Assembly (NCBI GenBank): GCA_903871865.1
Contig: CAIQIL010000158.1
Coordinates: forward strand, 1 to 5,525
Direction of reading: 5' to 3'
Length of the DNA stretch: 5,525 nt
Source of the DNA: an uncultured Burkholderiales bacterium
Lineage (GTDB): Bacteria; Pseudomonadota; Gammaproteobacteria; Burkholderiales; Burkholderiaceae_C
A program made the translations under genes and the position numbers. Positions 1-5,525 of this stretch are shown piece after piece. Numbering within the stretch: position 1 is the first letter of the stretch; each line of letters opens with the position of its first letter. The notes under the pieces were generated by a model. That model ran no database searches. It saw nothing but the letters and a program-made list of their open reading frames with translations, and was not told the DNA's origin.

Positions 1-906
1 CATCTCGGTGACGGGGTGCTCCACCTGCACGCGGGTGTTCATCTCGATGAAGTAGAACTCGCCGTTCTCATACAGGAACTCGAAGGTGCCCGCGCCACGG
101 TAGCCGATCTTCTTGCAGGCGGCAGCGCAGCGTTCGCCCACCTTCTCGATGGCGCGACGGGGGATGCCGGGTGCCGGCGCTTCTTCGATGATCTTTTGGT
201 GGCGGCGTTGCATGGAGCAGTCGCGCTCGCCCAGCCAGACCGCGTTCTTGTGCTGGTCGGCCATGATCTGGATCTCGATGTGCCGAGGGTGCTCCAGGAA
301 CTTCTCCATGTAGACCTCGGGGTTGCCGAACGCGGCACCCGCCTCGGCCTTCGTGGTCTGCACGGCGTGGATCAGCGCGGCTTCGGTGTGCACCACGCGC
401 ATGCCTCGGCCACCGCCGCCGCCTGCGGCCTTGATGATGACCGGGTAGCCCACGGTGCGGGCGATCTTGATGATCTCTTTCGGGTCATCGGGCAGGGCGC
501 CCTCGGAGCCCGGCACGCAGGGCACGCCCGACTTGATCATGGCTTGCTTGGCCGAGACCTTGTCGCCCATGATGCGGATGGATTCGGGCGTCGGGCCGAT
601 GAAGACGAAGCCGGACTGCTCGACACGCTCGGCGAAGTCGGCGTTCTCGGAGAGGAAGCCGTAGCCGGGGTGGATGGCCTCGGCATCGGTCACTTCGGCG
701 GCCGAGATGATGGCCGGCATGTGCAGGTAGCTCTGCGCGGACGGGGCCGGGCCGATGCAGACGGCCTCGTCGGCCAGGCGCACGTACTTGGCGTCGCGGT
801 CGGCTTCGGAGTACACGACGACGGACTGGATGCCCATCTCGCGGCAGGCGCGCTGGATGCGCAGCGCGATCTCGCCGCGGTTGGCGATCAGGATCTTCTT
901 GAACAT
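1..906 (-). CDS. accC: Biotin carboxylase subunit of acetyl-CoA carboxylase (3' part outside window)
   Basis: Catalyses ATP-dependent carboxylation, using bicarbonate, of the biotin carried by AccB, the first half-reaction of cytosolic acetyl-CoA carboxylase. I translated 302 residues. They begin [18 protein letters not shown], a classic biotin carboxylase N-terminus, and stay in register with E. coli AccC numbering. Visible are the N-terminal domain (about 1-114) and most of the ATP-grasp domain: Lys116, Lys159, the glycine-rich loop GGGGRGM at 163-169, His209, Lys238 in RRHQK, Glu276, and the metal/catalytic run EMNTR at 288-292 with Glu296. The last codon in view is Met302. E. coli AccC has about 449 residues, so roughly 147, including the catalytic Arg338 region, lie beyond the left edge. 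The ATG at 906 follows a good Shine-Dalgarno, 12 bases after the accB stop, so the two are surely co-translated. No frameshift or missing catalytic residue is seen. Confidence 0.98.
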   Translation of the reverse strand, partial: MFKKILIANRGEIALRIQRACREMGIQSVVVYSEADRDAKYVRLADEAVCIGPAPSAQSYLHMPAIISAAEVTDAEAIHPGYGFLSENADFAERVEQSGFVFIGPTPESIRIMGDKVSAKQAMIKSGVPCVPGSEGALPDDPKEIIKIARTVGYPVIIKAAGGGGGRGMRVVHTEAALIHAVQTTKAEAGAAFGNPEVYMEKFLEHPRHIEIQIMADQHKNAVWLGERDCSMQRRHQKIIEEAPAPGIPRRAIEKVGERCAAACKKIGYRGAGTFEFLYENGEFYFIEMNTRVQVEHPVTEM

Positions 907-913
907 GGCAAGA

Positions 914-919
914 CCCCTT
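914..919 (-). promoter_or_regulatory. Ribosome binding site of accC
   Basis: The minus strand reads AAGGGG seven bases before the accC ATG. Its first base overlaps the TAA stop of accB, so ribosomes ending accB finish on the accC binding site. This favours translational coupling and balanced output of the two subunits. It also confirms the accC start at 906. Confidence 0.75.
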
Positions 920-1368
920 TATTCGACGATGAACAAGGGCTGGCCGTATTCCACTGGCTGGCCGTTCTCGACCAGGATCTTGGTGATGGTGCCGTCCATG
1001 TCCGCTTCGATCTCGTTCATGATCTTCATGGCTTCGATGATGCAGACGGCCTGGCCGGCCTTGACCACGTCGCCGACGTCGGCGAAGGCCTTGGCGCCAG
1101 GGCTGGAGGCGCGGTAGAAGGTGCCCACCATGGGCGACTTGACGACGTGGCCGGTCTCGACCGGTGCGGCCGGGGCTTCTGCGGGCGCGGCTGCGGCGGC
1201 AGGGGCGGCAGGTGCAGCGACGGCGGGCGCGGCCACCGTTTGCATGACGATCGGAGCGGCACCGGCCTTGACGATGCGGACTTTGCCGTCGGCTTCGGTG
1301 ATTTCCAGTTCAGACACGTTCGACTCGGACACGAGGTCGATCAGGGTCTTGAGTTTGCGCAGGTCCAT
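919..1368 (-). CDS. accB: Biotin carboxyl carrier protein of acetyl-CoA carboxylase
   Basis: Carries the covalently bound biotin that AccC carboxylates and that the AccA/AccD transferase uses to make malonyl-CoA. The protein has 149 residues (E. coli BCCP has 156). The N-terminal part starts [16 protein letters not shown], typical of BCCP. An Ala/Pro-rich flexible linker follows at about 46-70. The biotinyl domain spans about 73-149 and contains SPMVGTFYR and the biotinylation motif EAMKIMNE, with Lys115 as the target of biotin ligase. The segment SSPGAKAF at 88-95 corresponds to the 'thumb' that separates bacterial BCCPs from other biotinyl domains. An in-frame ATG at 1416 would add 16 residues, but I chose 1368 because the family N-terminus begins there and GGAG lies seven bases upstream. 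It sits between aroQ and accC in a known conserved order. In E. coli the accBC operon is autoregulated by BCCP; here I see only an upstream hairpin. Confidence 0.98.
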   Translation of the reverse strand: MDLRKLKTLIDLVSESNVSELEITEADGKVRIVKAGAAPIVMQTVAAPAVAAPAAPAAAAAPAEAPAAPVETGHVVKSPMVGTFYRASSPGAKAFADVGDVVKAGQAVCIIEAMKIMNEIEADMDGTITKILVENGQPVEYGQPLFIVE

Positions 1369-1375
1369 GGGTTTT

Positions 1376-1379
1376 CTCC
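1376..1379 (-). promoter_or_regulatory. Ribosome binding site of accB
   Basis: The minus strand reads GGAG with a seven-base spacer to the ATG at 1368. It decides the accB start against the in-frame upstream ATG at 1416. Confidence 0.75.
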
Positions 1380-1385
1380 AGCAAT

Positions 1386-1414
1386 GCGCCGAGCGGGTGA
1401 CGCTCGTGTGGCGC
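1386..1414 (-). other. Bulged hairpin in the accB leader
   Basis: In the minus-strand transcript, GCGCC (1414-1410) pairs with GGCGC (1390-1386), and GAGCG (1405-1401) pairs with CGCTC (1395-1391). This leaves a four-base bulge ACAC on the 5' side and a five-base loop TCACC, giving ten base pairs, eight of them G-C. The hairpin ends seven bases upstream of the accB GGAG sequence. No U-run follows, so it is not a standard intrinsic terminator. It could affect mRNA stability or accB translation, or be a chance result of high GC. The pairing is directly visible; any function is inference. Confidence 0.4.
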
Positions 1415-1459
1415 AAGGGTTGATGCGGTCGGGCGGTCCGGGAGGTGGTCCGTCGGGGC

Positions 1460-1918
1460 TCAGCCGCGGGGGGGATTCTGAGGTGCGTTCAGTCGGTCCA
1501 GGGCGGCATCCACGGCCAGGCGGTAGCCCGCCGCACCCAGCCCCAGGATCACGCCTTCGGCGAGGTCCGAGAAATAGGAGTGGTGGCGGAAGGGCTCGCG
1601 CCGGTGGATGTTGGACAGGTGCACTTCGATGAAGGGCAGGGCAACGCCCGCAAAGGCATCGCGCAGGGCCACGCTGGTGTGCGTGAAGGCGCCCGGGTTG
1701 ATGACGATGAACTGGGTGCCGTCGGTGCGCGCGGCTTGCACGCGGTCGATCAGCACGCCTTCGTGGTTGCTCTGGAAGGTGCTCAGCGCGGCGCCGCGGC
1801 GGGCGGCGTGGGCGACCAGATCGGTGTTGATCTGCTCCAGGGTGGTGGCGCCATAGACCTGCGGTTCGCGGATGCCCAGCAGGTTGAGGTTGGGGCCATG
1901 GAGGACGAGAATCTGCAT
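1460..1918 (-). CDS. aroQ: 3-dehydroquinate dehydratase, type II
   Basis: Converts 3-dehydroquinate to 3-dehydroshikimate, the third step of the shikimate pathway, in the cytosol; family members form dodecamers of flavodoxin-like subunits. The protein has 152 residues (usual length about 145-150). Signatures run in order: [18 protein letters not shown] at 6-23, with the active-site lid Arg17 and catalytic Tyr22; [10 protein letters not shown] at 73-82, with Asn74 and His80; the EVHLSN motif at 98-103, with catalytic His100; and Arg111. The C-terminal ten residues, rich in Pro and Asn, are probably disordered. The ATG at 1918 is the earliest possible start because an in-frame TGA lies two codons upstream, and it gives the canonical [10 protein letters not shown] opening. 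There is no clear Shine-Dalgarno (CCCCCTGACGC precedes the ATG), which is unusual beside accB and accC. It is probably first in an aroQ-accB-accC transcript, an order known from Pseudomonas and other proteobacteria. Confidence 0.97.
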   Translation of the reverse strand: MQILVLHGPNLNLLGIREPQVYGATTLEQINTDLVAHAARRGAALSTFQSNHEGVLIDRVQAARTDGTQFIVINPGAFTHTSVALRDAFAGVALPFIEVHLSNIHRREPFRHHSYFSDLAEGVILGLGAAGYRLAVDAALDRLNAPQNPPRG

Positions 1919-1937
1919 GCGTCAGGGGGCGTCTGTG

Positions 1938-1961
1938 TGGCTGTATCTGACAACGCAGCCA
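1938..1961 (-). other. Possible stem in the aroQ leader
   Basis: On the minus strand TGGCTG (1961-1956) and CAGCCA (1943-1938) form a perfect six-base inverted repeat around a 12-base loop. An alternative five-base pairing, GTCAG (1951-1947) with CTGAC (1925-1921), lies right before the aroQ start and uses the first stem's loop. The two look mutually exclusive or pseudoknot-like. Such short repeats can arise by chance. Confidence 0.2.
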
Positions 1962-1993
1962 ACGAGATGACCCCAGAAAATGAACTTAGGCTG

Positions 1994-2023
1994 ATTTTAC
2001 CTGCACATGGCCGCAAATCCGAA
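1994..2023 (-). promoter_or_regulatory. Candidate sigma-70 promoter for aroQ-accBC
   Basis: The minus strand has TAAAAT at 1999-1994, matching five of six bases of the -10 consensus. A weak -35, TTCGGA (2023-2018, three of six), lies 18 bases upstream. The surrounding stretch (about 1976-2045) is clearly more AT-rich than the coding DNA on either side. Transcription would begin near 1987, giving a leader of about 70 bases before aroQ. The proposed -35 falls inside the hairpin at 2013-2030. The call rests on consensus matching only. Confidence 0.35.
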
Positions 2024-2030
2024 GATTTGC
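2013..2030 (-). other. Perfect hairpin with cUUCGg tetraloop, 3' of tlpA
   Basis: The minus-strand transcript reads GCAAATC-TTCG-GATTTGC, a seven-base-pair perfect stem closed by C-G around UUCG, an exceptionally stable RNA tetraloop. Because UUCG occurs only in the minus-strand sense, the element is oriented with the genes. It starts 19 bases after the tlpA stop. There is no U-tract after it (GGCCATGTGC follows), so it does not fit a standard Rho-independent terminator. It may mark or protect the 3' end of the upstream transcript, or weaken read-through. The structure is seen directly; the role is inferred. Confidence 0.55.
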
Positions 2031-2049
2031 TGGAAATGTTTGTGCGGGC

Positions 2050-2763
2050 TCAGGGCGTGATCTCGCGGGCCCAGCCGGCCAGTTCGTCGAAGTGGGTGGC
2101 GCCCATCTTGCGGTGGCGCACACGGCCTTGCGCGTCGATCAGCAGGGAGAACGGCAGGCCGCCGGCCGCGTTGCCCAGGGCTTGGGCGAGTTCGGTGCCA
2201 CCGAAGCCCGCCAAACCGATGCCGAATCCTACATGGACTTTGGCCAAAAACTCCTTCACGGGGGTCGGGCCGTCGATGGCCAGGCCCAGCACCTGCCAGC
2301 CCTTGGGCGCGAATTCGGTGTGGAAGCGGTCGAGCTCGGGCATCTCCTTGACGCAAGGCGGGCACCACGTCGCCCAGAAATTCAGCAGCACGGGCTTGCC
2401 CTTCAGGCTGGCCAGGTTCAGGCTGCCGCCGGTGGGGGTGTCGAACTGCTGGGCCCAGAAGCCGGCTTGCAGGAGGTCACCGGCGATGAGCGGGGCGGAG
2501 GCGGCGTTGGCCGGCGCGCTGGCTGGGGCGCTGGCATCCGGGCTTGCGCTGCTGGCCGCGGTGCCGGCGCTGCCCGCTGGGGAGCCACCGCGACGCAGGC
2601 CGAACCAGGCGCCGGCCGCGGCCGCCCCCAGCGCCAAGGCGACGAGGACGGTGCGCCGGGCTTCGCCGTGCTGGGTGTGGGCGCCGGAGCGGGCGGTGGT
2701 GGGGACGACGGTGGCGGCGTCCGTGGCGGCATCTGTGGTTTGGGCGGGGCGGTTGGGCGTCAT
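2050..2763 (-). CDS. TlpA-family thioredoxin-like disulfide reductase, membrane-anchored
   Basis: A 237-residue protein predicted to hold a thioredoxin fold on the periplasmic side of the inner membrane. Order of parts: a polar, Thr/Ala-rich N-terminal tail (1-37) ending in Arg-Arg; one hydrophobic segment at about 38-55 as signal anchor; an Ala/Ser/Pro-rich linker (about 61-92); then the TlpA/AhpC-TSA-like domain. The redox motif FWATWCPPC ends at Cys137, giving CPPC with Cys134 and Cys137. The cis-proline region is GLPFSLLID, with Pro204. TlpA relatives reduce disulfides in periplasmic proteins, for instance in cytochrome c or oxidase copper-site assembly; the substrate here cannot be told. 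The start at 2763 overlaps the preceding gene's stop in ATGA with no Shine-Dalgarno, pointing to termination-reinitiation coupling. The cytoplasmic tail is longer than in many TlpA proteins, but no internal Met start is available before the membrane segment. Confidence 0.92.
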   Translation of the reverse strand: MTPNRPAQTTDAATDAATVVPTTARSGAHTQHGEARRTVLVALALGAAAAGAWFGLRRGGSPAGSAGTAASSASPDASAPASAPANAASAPLIAGDLLQAGFWAQQFDTPTGGSLNLASLKGKPVLLNFWATWCPPCVKEMPELDRFHTEFAPKGWQVLGLAIDGPTPVKEFLAKVHVGFGIGLAGFGGTELAQALGNAAGGLPFSLLIDAQGRVRHRKMGATHFDELAGWAREITP

Positions 2764-3386
2764 GGGGTGAGGGTGTGCGGCGGGGTGGCGGTCAGGTCGG
2801 CATCGCTGGCCAGCAGGCGTTGCAGGGCGGCCAAGTCACCGCGTTCGGTGCGGCCGCGTGCGTCGGGCTTGAGGGCGCCGCGCAGGTCGTCGGCGTCGAG
2901 GATGGTCAGGTGCAGGCCGATGGTTTCGTTCAGCGCCGGGCAGGTCACGCTCAGGCTCAGGCGGTCCACGTCCTGGCCGCGCGGGCCGGGCACGCTGCCG
3001 ACCTCGTAGTCCTGGCCCTTGCCCAGCAGGAAGATTTCGGCGGATTTGCTGTCGTCGCAGTACAGCTGCAGGTGGACGTCGTTGAGGCGGGTGGCCGTGC
3101 CGCGCCAGATGGCGCCGCTCAGGTGGGGGCGGAACTCGGCCAGGCGCTGCATCCACAGGGCCGCCAGCTCGCGCAGGGCGCGCAGCTCGGCGGGCTGGGT
3201 GTCGGCGCAAAACAGGCCGATGTATTCGAAGACGGCCTCTTCCACCTCGCCGTTGTCGGGCAAGGCGGTGCGGCTGTTGAGGCCCAGCTGCTTGACGGCG
3301 CGGCGCTTGGCCGGGCCGTACTCCAGGCCCTCTTCCACCACCATGCGGGCGGCGGTGGCAGCGATTTCCAGGGTGAGGTCGCTCAT
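2760..3386 (-). CDS. Conserved-looking protein of unknown function (208 residues)
   Basis: I do not recognise an assigned function. It resembles uncharacterised Burkholderiales proteins that I recall near tlpA-aroQ-accBC, sometimes loosely annotated with mpl-like names; nothing here supports a ligase. There is no signal peptide or membrane segment, so it is probably cytosolic. The N-terminus (1-36) is helical and charged, with MVVEEGLEYGPAKRRAVKQL at 15-34. Residues 47-87 look helical. A segment at 91-108, GAIWRGTATRLNDVHLQL, is followed by an acidic DDSKSAE stretch and resembles in spacing the GS...SD.DL motif of nucleotidyltransferases, but with His where the second Asp should be. A second motif is DADDLRGALKP at 164-174. 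The last ten residues are Pro/Thr-rich and probably a tail. It starts 16 bases after the oxidoreductase stop without a clear Shine-Dalgarno and overlaps tlpA by four bases, so it is likely co-expressed with both. Confidence 0.85.
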   Translation of the reverse strand: MSDLTLEIAATAARMVVEEGLEYGPAKRRAVKQLGLNSRTALPDNGEVEEAVFEYIGLFCADTQPAELRALRELAALWMQRLAEFRPHLSGAIWRGTATRLNDVHLQLYCDDSKSAEIFLLGKGQDYEVGSVPGPRGQDVDRLSLSVTCPALNETIGLHLTILDADDLRGALKPDARGRTERGDLAALQRLLASDADLTATPPHTLTP

Positions 3387-3402
3387 GGGGCCCGATTGTG
3401 GG

Positions 3403-5525
3403 TCAGGCCGCCTCGATCCAGACCGGCACGGCGCTGAAAGCCGCGTTGGCGGAAATGCGATCGGTCAGGCGATCGTCGGTGAGGTCGTTGATGCTGGCGC
3501 CCGGGTGGGCTTGCGCCACCGCCATCTGCACGCCCTCGCGGCCGTGGCCCCAGCCGTGCGGCAGGCTGACCACGCCCGGACGGATGTCGGCGCTGACGTG
3601 CACGGGCACCGCGATGCGCCCGGTGCGCGAGGCCACGGTGACGGTCTGGCCATCGGCCACGGCGTGGCGCAGGGCGTCGTCGGGGTGCATCCACAGGGTG
3701 CAGCGCGGTTTGCCCGAGACCAGGCGCTCGCTGTTGTGCATCCAGGAGTTGTTGCTGCGCACATCGCGCCGGCCGATCAGCTTGAGCGTGGGCTGGCCCG
3801 AAGGGCAGGTGAGCGGCGTGAGCGGCCCGGTGAATGCGGCGACCAGCTGCGGCAGTTCGCGGCGAATGCCCGCTGGCAAGAGGTCGATGCGTTTTTTGCG
3901 CGCCGCCAGGCTGGCGCCCAGGGAAGGTTTCAGCGGCCCCAGGTCGATGCCCTCGGGGTGGGCGCGCAGCTTGGCCAGCGTCAGGCCGCGGGCCTGGGCG
4001 TTTGGGCCGGCGGCGCGGTTCAGGCCGATGGCCAGCAGGCGGTGCGGGGGCAGGTGTTTCATCAGGCCGCGGGTCAGCAGGCCGGCCAGGCGCGCTGTCA
4101 CGCCACCGCGCTCCAGCGCCCAGACGCGCCGGGCGTAGCGCGTGGCCAGCTCGCTGTAGATCTCCCAGTCGTGCAGGGCGCCGGGGGCGCGCTCGACGAT
4201 GGCCTCGCTGTAGCGCGCCACGTTGCGCACGGCCAGGTGCAGGAAGACGAGGTCGTAGTGGTCGTGCTCGACGAAGCAGGTCGGCGGCAGGATGACGTCG
4301 GCGTGGCGCGTGGTCTCGTTCACGTAGAAGTCGATGGCGACCATGAAATCCAGCTTCGCCAGGGCTTCGTCCAGTTGGCGGCCGTTCGGCGTGGACAGCA
4401 CGGGGTTGCCCGCGGCCGTGACGAGTGCGCGGATCTGGCCGCGGCCTGGTGTCAGCATCTCTTCGGCCAGCACGGACACGGGCAGCTCGCCACTGAACTC
4501 GGGCGCGCCGCGCACCCGGCTGCGCCAGGCGCCCAGGTGCCCAGGCCCCATCAGCTTCATCTGGATCAGGTTGAGCGCCGGGCTGGTGAGCAGGGCGCCG
4601 CCTTCGCGGTCGATGTTGCCCGTCAGCAGGTTGATGACCTGGATGGCCCATTGGCAGACCACGCCGTGCGCCTGGGTGGACACGCCCATGCGGCCGTAGG
4701 CCACCGCGCCGCCTTGGCCCGAGGCAGCGGCCAGCTCACGGGCGATGCGCCGGGTCGTGGACGCGTTGATGCCGGTGAGGGCGGCCGTGGCTTCGGGGCT
4801 GAAAGGCGCGACGGCATCGCGCACGGCCCTGACCTGGTCGAGCAGGGGCTCGAGCGCGCCGGGCGCGGTCAGCTCCTCGGCGAACAGGGTGTGGACGAGG
4901 CTGAGCAGCCAGGCGGCGTCGGTGCCCGGGTCGATGGCCAGGTGCTCGTCGGCGATGGCGGCGGTTTCGGTGCGGCGCGGGTCCACCACGACCAGCTTGC
5001 CTCCCCGCGCTTTGAGCGCCTTGAAACGGGCGCGGACATCGGGCACGGTCATCAGGCTGCCGTTGGAGGCCAGCGGGTTGCCGCCCAGCACCAGCATGTA
5101 CTGGGTGCGGTCGATGTCGGGGATGGGGATGGCCAGCTGGTGGCCGTACAGCCAGTGCGCGACGATGTGGTGGGGCAGCTGGTCGGCCGAGGTGGCCGAG
5201 AAACGCGCTCGCGTCTTCAACTGGCTGAAGAACAGGTGGCCGTGGGTGACGTTGCCCCAGTTGTGCACATTGGGGTTGCCCTGGTACACCGCCACGGCGT
5301 TGGCGCCATGCTGTTCGCGCACGCGTGCCAGGCCCTCCACCACGAGGTCGAAGGCCTCGTCCCAGGTGATGGTCTGCCAGCGCGTGACCTGGCCGTTCGG
5401 GCCGTCCTTGACCACGCGCTTGACGGGCTGGCGCAGGCGGTCGGGGTCTTCGTGGAGGTCTTTCAGGGCCACGGCCTTGGGGCAGATGTGGCCGCGCGAG
5501 AGGGGGTCGGCCTCGTTGCCTTTGA
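3403..5525 (-). CDS. Molybdopterin (bis-MGD) oxidoreductase, DMSO-reductase superfamily (5' end outside window)
   Basis: A molybdenum or tungsten enzyme; the substrate is unknown, though relatives are labelled formate dehydrogenase or nitrate reductase. 706 complete codons are visible. The frame stays open to the right edge. There LSRGHICPKAVALKD (about 5502-5458) is the end of the [4Fe-4S] domain, with the fourth cluster Cys at 5484-5482; the other three Cys should lie outside. A GTG at 5472 is therefore internal, not the start. Numbering from that GTG, there follow WQTITWDEAFD at 32-42, the presumed Mo-ligand region SATSADQLP at 92-100, PDIDRTQYMLVLGGNPLASN at 118-137, VVVDPRRTETA at 161-171, and NETTRHADVILPP at 385-397. 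The C-terminal dinucleotide-binding domain contains RSNNSWMHNSERL at 572-584 and VSLPHGWGHG at 635-644. The ligand region has Asp97-Gln98 rather than Cys, Sec or Ser. Electron-transfer partner genes and any Tat signal are not in view. Confidence 0.93.
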   Translation of the reverse strand, partial: KGNEADPLSRGHICPKAVALKDLHEDPDRLRQPVKRVVKDGPNGQVTRWQTITWDEAFDLVVEGLARVREQHGANAVAVYQGNPNVHNWGNVTHGHLFFSQLKTRARFSATSADQLPHHIVAHWLYGHQLAIPIPDIDRTQYMLVLGGNPLASNGSLMTVPDVRARFKALKARGGKLVVVDPRRTETAAIADEHLAIDPGTDAAWLLSLVHTLFAEELTAPGALEPLLDQVRAVRDAVAPFSPEATAALTGINASTTRRIARELAAASGQGGAVAYGRMGVSTQAHGVVCQWAIQVINLLTGNIDREGGALLTSPALNLIQMKLMGPGHLGAWRSRVRGAPEFSGELPVSVLAEEMLTPGRGQIRALVTAAGNPVLSTPNGRQLDEALAKLDFMVAIDFYVNETTRHADVILPPTCFVEHDHYDLVFLHLAVRNVARYSEAIVERAPGALHDWEIYSELATRYARRVWALERGGVTARLAGLLTRGLMKHLPPHRLLAIGLNRAAGPNAQARGLTLAKLRAHPEGIDLGPLKPSLGASLAARKKRIDLLPAGIRRELPQLVAAFTGPLTPLTCPSGQPTLKLIGRRDVRSNNSWMHNSERLVSGKPRCTLWMHPDDALRHAVADGQTVTVASRTGRIAVPVHVSADIRPGVVSLPHGWGHGREGVQMAVAQAHPGASINDLTDDRLTDRISANAAFSAVPVWIEAA

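Noticed and set aside
1162..1240. GC-rich repeat-like tract in accB
   Set aside because: It encodes the normal Ala/Pro linker of biotin carboxyl carrier protein; it is not an independent DNA repeat.
1369..1416. Upstream in-frame ATG of accB at 1416
   Set aside because: The extra 16 residues do not match BCCP N-termini, and the GGAG site is placed for the ATG at 1368.
1433..1452. Repeated GGTCCG between accB and the aroQ stop
   Set aside because: Only two short direct copies are present, with no inverted partner or array; nothing supports an operator or repeat family.
16..1632. A 538-codon open frame on the plus strand opposite accC and accB
   Set aside because: It is antisense to two certain genes, has low-complexity Gly/Asp/His/Ala-rich content, and exists because GC-rich codon use removes stops from the opposite strand.
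1445..2770. A 441-codon plus-strand open frame spanning aroQ, the intergenic gap and tlpA
   Set aside because: It lies across two well-supported minus-strand genes and shows no recognisable domain; it is a GC-driven shadow frame.
3383..4651. A 422-codon Arg/Pro-rich minus-strand frame inside the oxidoreductase gene
   Set aside because: It is out of frame with a continuous, motif-rich oxidoreductase; its Arg/Pro/Ala composition is typical of a shifted frame in GC-rich DNA.
3403..5472. GTG at 5472 as the start of the molybdopterin oxidoreductase
   Set aside because: The frame continues to the window edge and encodes the final part of the [4Fe-4S] domain, including GHICPK, so the true start lies outside.

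Overview
The window is GC-rich, densely coded, and every gene I can support lies on the minus strand. It looks like chromosomal DNA from a betaproteobacterium of the order Burkholderiales, most likely Comamonadaceae-like. That placement rests on protein character (AccC, AccB, AroQ and the 208-residue unknown) and on recalled gene order, not on a database search. Both edges cut through genes: accC at the left and a molybdenum oxidoreductase at the right.

In transcription order (right to left): (1) 5525-3403, a bis-MGD molybdopterin oxidoreductase of the DMSO-reductase superfamily, missing its extreme N-terminus. (2) 3386-2760, a 208-residue protein of unknown function. (3) 2763-2050, a membrane-anchored TlpA-type thioredoxin-like protein, overlapping the previous gene by 4 bases (ATGA). 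(4) A 131-base AT-richer gap with a perfect hairpin carrying a cUUCGg tetraloop, a candidate promoter and possible leader stems. (5) 1918-1460, aroQ, type II 3-dehydroquinate dehydratase. (6) A 91-base gap with a bulged hairpin just upstream of the next ribosome binding site. (7) 1368-919, accB, biotin carboxyl carrier protein. (8) 906-1, accC, biotin carboxylase, 12 bases after accB and cut by the window edge.

aroQ-accB-accC is a known conserved cluster in proteobacteria. AccB and AccC form the biotin half of acetyl-CoA carboxylase, the entry step of fatty acid synthesis, and AroQ is a shikimate-pathway enzyme. The three genes upstream (molybdoenzyme, unknown, TlpA) are tightly packed and probably co-transcribed. 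Whether they are functionally linked cannot be told from sequence. The 131-base gap is the natural boundary between this group and aroQ-accBC.

No stretch above 300 bases lacks a gene. I see no tRNA, rRNA, CRISPR array, insertion sequence or phage gene. I found no convincing new multi-gene system. The items most worth following up are the unusual molybdenum-ligand region of the oxidoreductase, the unknown 208-residue protein, and the structured intergenic RNAs.
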